DNA of 20,160 nt from Gammaproteobacteria bacterium (lineage in GTDB: Bacteria; Pseudomonadota; Gammaproteobacteria; Acidiferrobacterales; Acidiferrobacteraceae): NCBI GenBank assembly GCA_028064935.1, contig JAPTWT010000205.1:1-20160 (forward strand), written 5' to 3'. The position numbers and the translations under genes were made by a program. The first letter of the stretch is position 1. Every line of letters begins with the position of its first letter. Positions 13,461 to 19,296 of this stretch are shown piece after piece. The notes below the pieces were generated by a model. The model was not told where the DNA came from, searched no databases, and saw only the letters and a list, made by a program, of their open reading frames with translations.

Positions 13461-13969
13461 GGTCGTTTCGGCCGCATGGCACGGCGCTCACGTATCCTGG
13501 GTAGCCAGGTTGATAATAGGGGTCCAGTGCGGGATCCATGGGGGGGCGGAACGGGCGACCCGTTCTGCGCGCTTAAAGGAAACATCCAGCAGGCAGTCGG
13601 TTTGAAACTCCAAGGGTGGTTTCCTCGCCCGCGCGCAAACTTCTCCAACTCGCAGAGACCGGCGTCATCGCCAAAGACGCAACGGGTTTTTGAGAAATGG
13701 GCAGGAAACTGCGCACTGTGATACTCATGCGGGCGCGTCGCCGTTTTGCGACCGTAAAACACGCCATTCCAAAATCCGTCCTCAATGAAGTTTTCCGGTA
13801 GTGCCGCCCGGAGGTCCGGGACCCGCGCAACCAACTCTTTAAGGAATTCCTCTTCGCCCGCCCTGAGATACACGCCGTCATAACAGCACATGGCCTCGCA
13901 TGTTGCGATATGGCAGCGCGCGAGCTTAATGGCGGCTTCGCGGGTGATGGCTGGTGCGTTATTTTTCAC
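13342..13969 (-). pseudogene. YkgJ-like cysteine-cluster protein, frameshifted at a G7 run
   Basis: Starting with GTG 13969, the protein shows the Zn/Fe-chelating cysteine pattern of YkgJ/DUF3109-like families: ARCHIATCEAMCCYDGVYL, then TRCVFGDDAGLCELEKFA, then KPTACWMFPL. The frame then turns into unrelated Pro/Arg-rich sequence at a run of seven C (minus strand; G at 13540-13546). In the next frame the expected end follows: PYYQPGYPGYVSAVPCGRND, then PWWETLRLEVEYLEATK, then LPILG, to a stop at 13342. Removing one base gives 209 codons, so the gene is interrupted by a single extra base. Sequencing error, phase variation or decay would all look like this. It is divergent from the AbiE operon. 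Confidence 0.75.
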
Positions 13970-13992
13970 GCCGTTCTTTCTTTGTCATTCGT

Positions 13993-14022
13993 TGAGCTAA
14001 ATTAGCTAATTTGGCTTATGTT
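13993..14022 (+). promoter_or_regulatory. Promoter and operator palindrome of the AbiE operon
   Basis: AAATTAGCTAATTT (13999-14012) is a perfect 14-base palindrome; with outer AGC (13995) and GCT (14014) it extends to 20 of 22 bases. It lies between TTGAGC (13993-13998) and TATGTT (14017-14022), an 18-base spacer, so a bound repressor would block RNA polymerase. AbiEi antitoxins are known to autorepress through inverted repeats. A transcription start near 14029 would exclude the ATG at 14018. Confidence 0.6.
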
Positions 14023-14083
14023 GTCTATTAAGGGAGCCCTGGCCTTTTCGACAAACATAGCGCGTTATGATAGGTTATCTCCC

Positions 14084-14515
14084 ATGAAACCGCCCAAGAC
14101 CCGCCAAGCCCTCGAGGCCTATCTCGAAGCCTGCCCCCAGGAGAACGCCTTCCTGCGCACGGAGTTCGTCGCCGCCCTGGCGCCCGCCTCGTATTCCGCG
14201 ATCACCCGCGCGCTGGCGGCGCTCGTGCGGGACGGGGTACTGATCCGCGTAGGATACGGCGCTTACGTGCGGGCGGCCCGCGATGATGGTCCCGACGAAC
14301 GATTCGTATATCCCGCGTGCAGCGACCGCGCCTATACACAGGAATTACTGATCAAGATGGGTATTTCCCCACGGACTGATAGCGTCACACGGGCCTACAA
14401 CGAAAATCGCAGTACGCAAGTCCCGGCGTGGTTGGCGTTCGATGTCGGGCGATCCCGCATCACCCGTAAGATCGGGTTCGGCAAGAGGATCCTTCAGTAT
14501 GAGAGGTCTCACTGA
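14084..14515 (+). CDS. abiEi: AbiEi-like antitoxin
   Basis: A 143-residue protein, shorter than many AbiEi proteins. It opens with a winged-helix-type segment (KTRQALEAYLEACPQENAFL, then SAITRALAALVRDGVLIRVG, then YGAYVRA), which would bind the upstream palindrome. The rest (YTQELLIKMGISPRTDSVTRA, then STQVPAWLAFDVGRSRITRK) matches the C-terminal part of DUF6088-type AbiEi antitoxins. I chose ATG 14084 because an upstream ATG at 14018 lies in the promoter; no strong ribosome-binding site precedes it. It overlaps the toxin start by 17 bases. AbiEi neutralises AbiEii and represses the operon. Confidence 0.8.
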   Translation: MKPPKTRQALEAYLEACPQENAFLRTEFVAALAPASYSAITRALAALVRDGVLIRVGYGAYVRAARDDGPDERFVYPACSDRAYTQELLIKMGISPRTDSVTRAYNENRSTQVPAWLAFDVGRSRITRKIGFGKRILQYERSH

Positions 14516-15521
14516 TAACCAGATCCGCGATATCGAGCTGGTCATTCGGCGACGGATGATTCCGTTGAGCGCGGCAATGCTCGAAAAAGACCTGCTCGTA
14601 CGGGACGTCGTGGCCGCCGTGTGTCGTGCTGGAGAAGCCATGGGCGCCCCTATCCTCTTTTGTGGGGGCACGGCCCTCTCGCAGGCCTATAGTGTGATCG
14701 ATCGCATGTCCGAGGATGCCGATTTTCGCATCATCGTGCCCGCGACCGTGACCGGCCAGAACGGGAGGCGTCGCTTTCTCTCCGCGGTCAAGGCCGCCAT
14801 CCAAAAATCCCTGGAAGCAGCGGGCTTCCCCGTGGATGGCGAGATGAAGGCGCGCAACGGCAACGAGTATATGATGGGACAGTTCGCTTACCGCCCCGCC
14901 TTTGCCGCGCCCGCGACCCACGACGAGATCCTGCGCCCACACATCAAGCTCGAGATCACCGCCTTTACGCCGCTCTCGCCCGTGGAGGTGCGCCCTTTGC
15001 AGACCATCCTAGACAGGATCGGTGCCCCCCAAAAAGAGCCGCCCACCGCCCCCTTGGTGCCTGTGGTGAGTATCGCGGACACCGTGGCCGACAAGATCGT
15101 GGGGTATCTGCGACGGACCGCCCAGGATCGGGCGCACTTGGGGCGCAGTGCCTATGACGATCGGCTGGTGCGCCACCTATACGACGTGTATGCCATCCGC
15201 CAGCGGGCGCCCGATCATTGTCCGATGGCGCGCCTGGTCCCCCTGGTGGCGCAGGTCATCGCCCGCGATCAGGCCACCTATGGCAATCAGTTCCCCGCCT
15301 TTCGCGACGACCCCACCGCCGTGCTCGGGGGTGTCCTGGAATCTCTAATCGAAGACGGCCCCACGGAACGGCGCTATGCGCAATTTTGCCAGTCCCTCCT
15401 CTGGGGGGACACCCCCTCCTACACCGAGGTGGCGACCGCCTTTTCCGATTGGGCACGGGCGGCGCTGAACGGAGAATCCCGCGAGGAAGAACGCGACGAA
15501 TCCGGGGCGCGGATCGCCTAA
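14499..15521 (+). CDS. abiEii: AbiEii/AbiGii nucleotidyltransferase toxin
   Basis: A 340-residue type IV toxin of the nucleotidyltransferase superfamily; characterised relatives modify tRNA 3' ends with nucleotides. It shows ILFCGGTALSQAY (52-64) and SEDADFRI (71-78), the glycine-rich and metal-binding motifs, then VADKIVGYLRR (the Lys motif), and YDDRLVRHLYDVYAI near the expected C-terminal Asp motif. The ATG at 14499 has AGAGGA nine bases upstream and is preferred over upstream starts. All motifs look intact, so the toxin is probably active and held by AbiEi. The stop at 15521 is followed by a 224-base gap. Confidence 0.9.
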   Translation: MRGLTDNQIRDIELVIRRRMIPLSAAMLEKDLLVRDVVAAVCRAGEAMGAPILFCGGTALSQAYSVIDRMSEDADFRIIVPATVTGQNGRRRFLSAVKAAIQKSLEAAGFPVDGEMKARNGNEYMMGQFAYRPAFAAPATHDEILRPHIKLEITAFTPLSPVEVRPLQTILDRIGAPQKEPPTAPLVPVVSIADTVADKIVGYLRRTAQDRAHLGRSAYDDRLVRHLYDVYAIRQRAPDHCPMARLVPLVAQVIARDQATYGNQFPAFRDDPTAVLGGVLESLIEDGPTERRYAQFCQSLLWGDTPSYTEVATAFSDWARAALNGESREEERDESGARIA

Positions 15522-15692
15522 AACCTGGGTTCTTCTTCCCGCGGAAGCCACAAGGGCGTCCCCGCGGGCCGTAAGGGGTCGTCCGGCCATAGGAACCAGC
15601 GTCGCCTGGTACATCGCGTCGCTCCACGCGAGATCGAAGCGCCCGGCCGCGCGCCAGTCCTCCGGGTGGAGCGCGGCCTTCAGGAGGGGGTG
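15522..15692 (-). pseudogene. Possible antisense gene remnant
   Basis: The minus strand is open from a TAG at 15695-15693 and reads HPLLKAALHPEDWRAAG, then RFDLAWSDAMYQATLVP, then MAGRPLTARGDALV, with the codon feel of a real protein. There is no ATG near the stop; the first is at 15614. The frame continues antisense into the AbiEii gene, where it loses that character. It may be the end of a lost gene. No family recognised. The rest of the gap to 15745 holds only candidate promoter sequence. Confidence 0.25.
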
Positions 15693-15710
15693 CTATTATC
15701 TGATATAGGT
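15691..15710 (+). promoter_or_regulatory. Candidate promoter for the DUF6036 module
   Basis: TATTAT (15694-15699) and GATATA (15702-15707) are -10-like stretches; TTCAGG at 15679-15684 lies 17 bases before the second. TATCTGATA (15696-15704) is a small palindrome that could be an operator. Weak. Confidence 0.3.
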
Positions 15711-15745
15711 TCGTGCACCACCGCGACATGCCCGGGAGCCCCCTT

Positions 15746-16141
15746 ATGCACACGGCCCTCTTTCAGCGCCTCACCCACAACGAGACCGCCCCGTCCTGGC
15801 GGGCCTTAGAGCCCGCCCTGGGGGCTTTTGTGCGAGCGGCCCACACGGAGGACCTTCCGGGGCTTGCGGCCCTCTGGCGGGCGCTCCCCGACCTTCCGGC
15901 GCGCCGCGGGGGCTATCTCCTGGATCTCGTGGCCCACGTGCGCGAGGTCCCCGGATGGCGGGCGGGCCTTGTGGCGGAGGGTGTCTCGCCTCGGGTGGAA
16001 AGGACGGGGGCACGCCCGGCTTTTTATGCCGGGGATCCCCCCGGATCGGGCCAGGACCTCCTGGCGGAGCGTTGGGGGCTGTCCCGCGGGGTCTTGTATG
16101 AGCGGCTCCGGCAGATGATGAGGGCGCCCTATGTGTGTTGA
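15746..16141 (+). CDS. Hypothetical protein with C-terminal HTH-like end, putative antitoxin
   Basis: A 131-residue protein, first gene of a two-gene unit. GGGAG lies before the ATG at 15746, favouring it over a GTG at 15713. The body has alternating helices (LTHNETAPSWRALEPALGAF, LPGLAALWRALPDL, GGYLLDLVAHVREVPGW). The C-terminal LLAERWGLSRGVLYERLRQM looks like a helix-turn-helix. The stop overlaps the nucleotidyltransferase start by 11 bases. By position and by analogy with AbiE-type pairs it is the likely antitoxin or regulator, but I know no named family for it. Confidence 0.6.
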   Translation: MHTALFQRLTHNETAPSWRALEPALGAFVRAAHTEDLPGLAALWRALPDLPARRGGYLLDLVAHVREVPGWRAGLVAEGVSPRVERTGARPAFYAGDPPGSGQDLLAERWGLSRGVLYERLRQMMRAPYVC

Positions 16142-16742
16142 GCCGGTCTTGCATCGCGATAACCCGGCCGTCCAGGCGGCTGTGCGCTTAATCGCGCAGT
16201 TCGAGGCCTCCCTACCCGCGACTTGGACGGGTGGGCCCTTGCGTCTGACCTTGGCGGGCGGCATGGCCGCCGCGCTCTATGGGCAAACCCGTCTCTCGGA
16301 GGATGTAGATGCCATCTTTTCGCACCGCGTCCTCTTGCCCCAAGAGGCCATGATAGCGTACACCGATGAGCAGGGTTACACCCGTTATTTGACATGGGAC
16401 CACAACTACAACTCCACGCTGGGGTTGATGCACCCCGACGCCCTGGATGCGGCGCTGCCGGTAGGGACCGCCCCGCGCGGTCAGATCCAGATCTTTGTGC
16501 TCACCCCCACGGATTTGGCGGTCAGTAAGCTCGCCCGGTATGCCGATCCGGATCGCGCGGATATCCAGAGCCTCATCCGCCAGGGGCTGGTCCACAAAGA
16601 GGCGTTTGCACAACGGGTTACGGAGGCCTTGGATTTTTACGTGGGGGATACCGCGTGGATCCTGGGACGGCTCGCGGATCTGCAAAACCACTGGCCGGGC
16701 GAACAGGACGAAACCCCGTCTGCCGGGGTGGGGCCGCGGTAG
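16131..16742 (+). CDS. DUF6036-like nucleotidyltransferase, putative toxin
   Basis: A 203-residue protein with the LTLAGGMAAALYGQTRLSED motif at 39-58 followed by VDAIFSHRV: the glycine-rich loop, then the acidic triad-type S-E-D-V-D. The later segment TPTDLAVSKLARYADPDRAD matches the Lys-bearing helix of AbiEii/DUF6036-like proteins, followed by QSLIRQGLVHKEAFAQRVTE. GAGGG lies about seven bases before the ATG. It overlaps the preceding gene, as toxins of this class usually overlap their antitoxin. Function is inferred from fold and context, not shown. Confidence 0.75.
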   Translation: MCVEPVLHRDNPAVQAAVRLIAQFEASLPATWTGGPLRLTLAGGMAAALYGQTRLSEDVDAIFSHRVLLPQEAMIAYTDEQGYTRYLTWDHNYNSTLGLMHPDALDAALPVGTAPRGQIQIFVLTPTDLAVSKLARYADPDRADIQSLIRQGLVHKEAFAQRVTEALDFYVGDTAWILGRLADLQNHWPGEQDETPSAGVGPR

Positions 16743-16773
16743 AGTCCGACCCACCCGCACATGGGGCCACCCC

Positions 16774-16868
16774 GTTCTCGAACCGTTCGGGGCATACGCG
16801 TACGCATACGTATGCGTACGTATGCGTACGCGAACGTTCGCAAGAGTTCGGCGAACGCGTACGTACGC
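16774..16868. repeat. Left palindromic module (GTTCG/CGAAC and TACG array)
   Basis: The module opens with GTTCTCGAAC (16774) and CGAAC-C-GTTCG (16779-16789). Then comes a TACG-rich stretch from 16792 to 16825 that is self-complementary over 32 bases except for a CG dinucleotide bulge; 16799-16820 is a perfect 22-base palindrome. GCGAACGTTCGC (16830-16841) and GTTCG-G-CGAAC (16846-16856) follow, then GCGTACGTACGC (16857-16868). It lies between the nucleotidyltransferase and the AAA+ gene. Its order of parts is repeated at 18138-18241. Confidence 0.85.
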
Positions 16869-16922
16869 CCCCCATAAAGCTCATCCTTCACGCCAGGGAC
16901 CGCTTTTGTTAGGATGATAGAC

Positions 16923-18116
16923 ATGACCCCGAACGACAAAATAACAGCGCCTCGGCGGATTGAGAACTACATGCCCAGCGACGACACGGATACCCCCGTA
17001 CTTGTGCCTTTGGGTGTGCTCAACCAGATCCGTAAAGAACGTAACACCAGTGAACTATCGCCCGAAGCACCAGAATCGCCCGAACAAGCCGCCATGAGAG
17101 AACCGCCATCACCCCCTATAAAGAAACAGAAACACAAACACAAGCAAAGACAGGGCGTGCCGGTGTTCGATCCGGATGCGGTCGCGCGGATCCTTGATGC
17201 CACAGAACAAGGACGACGCGATGAGAAGGTGCGCATGCTGCAGGTACTGGAGGACGCGGCCCGTAATAATGGGTATCGGGAGGTGCTGCACCCAAAGCCA
17301 GGTTTTTTGGGGCAGCTCGAGACCGAGCTTTTGGCGGCCTTCCCGAATTTTGCGCCGGTGGTCCGCCGCCTGATCCCGGACCTAGCCTTGCAGGGGGCCC
17401 GCGCAAGCGACTCTTTTCGGATGGCCCCTTTATTACTGCATGGGGCTCCGGGGATCGGGAAGACCACATTCGCCAGCACCCTAGCCAAGCGCCTGGGGGT
17501 CGATTGGGATGTGATCTCGGCCGGGGGCGCCCAAGGGGCGTTCGAGATCGTGGGATCGAGCAGCCATTGGAGTACAGCGCATCCTGGGCGAGTCGCGCAG
17601 CTTTTGGCGCGCAGTCGTTATGCCTCATCCATCCTGGTGGTTGACGAAGTCGATAAGATCAGCGGAAGCAGTCAGAGTCCCGTGCTACCCGCCCTGCTCG
17701 ATCTCCTGGAGGAGCAAAGCGCCAAGCGCTTTCGAGATACGTCTTTGGAACTCGTTTGCGATGCGAGTCGCTTGATCATCCTGGCGACCGCCAATGATAT
17801 CGACTGCGTCCCGGCACCCTTACGTTCGCGGATGCAGGAGATCGCCATCGCCATGCCCACGGTCGCCGAGCGGCGCGCGATTGCCGAAGGGATGTGTCAG
17901 ACGCTCTTGCGGCCCATGCACGCGGATGCCCGCCCGACGCTTGATCCGCAAGTCCTGGATCGGCTCGCGGCCGCCCCGATCGACCTGCGCGAGGTCCAGC
18001 GGCGATTGGCGCAGGCCGTGGGACGGGCCGTGCTCGCCCAGCGCACGCGACTCTCGGTGGGCGATCTCCCATCCGAAGATGAGGATGAGGGACCGCCGCG
18101 CATGGGTTTTGTGTAA
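16923..18116 (+). CDS. Lon-like AAA+ ATPase without protease domain
   Basis: A 397-residue protein. Residues 1-115 are low-complexity with a basic patch (KKQKHKHKQRQ, 67-77). The AAA+ module follows: Walker A GAPGIGKTT (174-182), Walker B ILVVDEVDK (237-245), sensor 1 ATAND (288-292), arginine finger in PLRSRM (299-304). The arrangement resembles the ATPase module of Lon, but no protease domain follows, so it is more likely a remodeller or regulator than a degradation machine. AGGA eight bases before ATG 16923 decides the start over 16914. It ends before a second copy of the palindromic module. Function unknown; the flanking repeats suggest a self-contained cassette. Confidence 0.85.
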   Translation: MTPNDKITAPRRIENYMPSDDTDTPVLVPLGVLNQIRKERNTSELSPEAPESPEQAAMREPPSPPIKKQKHKHKQRQGVPVFDPDAVARILDATEQGRRDEKVRMLQVLEDAARNNGYREVLHPKPGFLGQLETELLAAFPNFAPVVRRLIPDLALQGARASDSFRMAPLLLHGAPGIGKTTFASTLAKRLGVDWDVISAGGAQGAFEIVGSSSHWSTAHPGRVAQLLARSRYASSILVVDEVDKISGSSQSPVLPALLDLLEEQSAKRFRDTSLELVCDASRLIILATANDIDCVPAPLRSRMQEIAIAMPTVAERRAIAEGMCQTLLRPMHADARPTLDPQVLDRLAAAPIDLREVQRRLAQAVGRAVLAQRTRLSVGDLPSEDEDEGPPRMGFV

Positions 18117-18137
18117 ACGGACGATACGGCCAGACGT

Positions 18138-18241
18138 GTTCGCGAACCATTTTGGCGGCATACGTACGCATACGTATACGTACGTACCGTACGCGAACGT
18201 TGGACATGCGATCAATCACACCGAGCGTTCGCCGAACGCTC
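18138..18241. repeat. Right palindromic module (second copy)
   Basis: The order matches the left copy: GTTCGCGAAC (18138-18147), GGCATACG and a TACG stretch in which 18161-18186 is palindromic at 24 of 26 bases, CGCGAACGTT (18192-18201), then GAGCGTTCG-C-CGAACGCTC (18223-18241, arms of nine bases). The last part lies inside the 3' end of the convergent membrane-protein gene and encodes part of its C-terminal tail (SGERSANARCD). Confidence 0.85.
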
Positions 18242-18799
18242 CCCAGAATCCTCCGAGATCAAGGCCTCCAGATGGGGACCTTGTGCCGACATGCTCATGC
18301 GCCCCCGCACCCAACGCAGACTGGCATAGAGCCCCAGGATCTCGACCGGCACCAAGGTCCACGCCCGTGACCAGACGGCGATCAAGATCCACGAGAAGGG
18401 GCTCAGTACGAACAGGAGACGCATAGTGAGGTGATCGCGGGACTCGGCTATCCGATTGAGCACAAACACAGCGAACGGAAAGAGACCCCAAAACGTGACG
18501 GGCGGAGCTTTGACCATCCAGCATCCCGCGATCCCGGCCCCAGCCAAGACCCACCGCACCCATGTCGTCTCGCGCCGGATCATCGCCTGGGCCAGCGACG
18601 TCGCACCCGCCAGCAAGGAGACCTCGGTGGCCGCGACCGCCCCCAGAAAACCATAAGCGACCGCCCCCACGAGGCAGCTCGCGAGATTCGCCAAAAGGAA
18701 TCCGCGTTGGGTATGGGTACCGGCGAATTGCCAATACACGAGCGGATACAGCAGTACGCCCGACAGGTTGGCTTCCAGGAGGTGCGTCATCCACGACAT
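18212..18799 (-). CDS. YgjV-like multi-pass inner-membrane protein
   Basis: A 195-residue membrane protein from ATG 18799. Likely membrane segments include GVLLYPLVYWQFAG, LLANLASCLVGAVAYGFLGA, VRWVLAGAGIAGCWM, TFWGLFPFAVFVLNRI, RLLFVLSPFSWILIAVW and VPVEILGLYASL. The first part (short helix, then GFLLANLASCLVGAVAYGFL) resembles the YgjV-type inner-membrane family; the resemblance is general, and a PnuC-like transporter is an alternative. Upstream codons to 18946 belong to a different gene on the same strand and are not used. Its C-terminus runs into the right palindromic module. Confidence 0.55.
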   Translation of the reverse strand: MSWMTHLLEANLSGVLLYPLVYWQFAGTHTQRGFLLANLASCLVGAVAYGFLGAVAATEVSLLAGATSLAQAMIRRETTWVRWVLAGAGIAGCWMVKAPPVTFWGLFPFAVFVLNRIAESRDHLTMRLLFVLSPFSWILIAVWSRAWTLVPVEILGLYASLRWVRGRMSMSAQGPHLEALISEDSGERSANARCD

Positions 18800-18804
18800 A
18801 GTGC

Positions 18805-19212
18805 CTATTCGGCCATCTTCGTGAAGTTCGGCACTTGCCCCGAGAACGAGGCGGGGGCCACAGGCTCTTGAAGCTGGCCGCAGACCGGTATTTGTGCCGA
18901 TCGATGACGATGGCCTTGTCGAAGGTCTCGCCGCCACGCTCCTCAACCGTGTAATAAACGAGGTAGTGGATGTCCTTGCCTGTCTCGGCTTCGTGCAGTC
19001 CGGAGAGCTTGAAGAGCTGGCCGTCGATGTAGGCCTTGTCGGCCTCGAACTTCTCTGGAGATTTGACCTCGATAAAGAAGAAGGCGTTGCCGCTCGCGTC
19101 TTTGAGGATTGCGTCGATGCGAGGGGCGATGGTCTTCGGGCGACCGGCCTCGTAGGGACGCTCGATTTCGATTAGATCGGCCTTGTATCCGAGTTCATTG
19201 ACGAGCCTGTGG
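18805..19212 (-). pseudogene. Fragment of an N-6 DNA methylase/HsdR-N-type restriction-modification gene
   Basis: The minus strand from 19212 reads HRLVNELGYKADLIEIERPY, then EAGRPKTIAPRIDAILKD, then GNAFFFIEVKSPEKFEAD, then DIHYLVYYTVEE, then FDKAIVIDRHKY. This is the N-terminal domain of type I-like methylase or HsdR proteins, with the ID...EVK nuclease-like residues. Around 18865 the frame breaks and the continuation (EPVAPASFSGQVPNFTKMAE) lies in another frame, ending at a TAG at 18807-18805. The 5' end is lost at the TnpB element and the rest of the protein is missing, so the gene is dead. Confidence 0.7.
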
Positions 19213-19296
19213 TTGACATCCTCCCCGCCCTAAAGGACGAGGATTCCTGGCCTCGCGGCTTCGGTTCCTGCTTCACGGAGACTTGCCTATGCGGCT
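19213..19296 (-). ncRNA. IS200/IS605 right end with putative omega-RNA 3' region
   Basis: Just past the tnpB stop the minus strand runs through GGAATCCTCGTCCTTTAGGG, then CGGGGAGGATGTCAA, the hairpin-bearing right end seen on many IS1341-type elements (arms ATCCTC at 19244-19239 and GAGGAT at 19223-19218). TnpB proteins use an RNA that spans this end and takes its guide from the adjacent host sequence. Here the sequence beyond the end begins CCACAGGCTCGTCAAT. The exact RNA limits cannot be seen, and the 5' part would lie inside the tnpB coding sequence. Confidence 0.6.

Noticed and set aside
16779..16841. CGAAC/GTTCG boxes as Gram-positive LexA (SOS) sites
   Set aside because: The spacing is 0-1 bases, whereas that box has four bases between CGAAC and GTTCG; the host does not look Gram-positive.
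16774..16868. Repeat array as a CRISPR
   Set aside because: No equal-length repeats with unique spacers; the units are overlapping palindromes.
18800..18946. Upstream extension of the YgjV-like gene
   Set aside because: Those codons are out of frame with the methylase fragment on the same strand and look non-coding; the ATG at 18799 starts a convincing membrane protein.
18894..19175. Plus-strand 93-codon open frame
   Set aside because: It is antisense to a stretch that reads clearly as a methylase/HsdR N-terminal domain.
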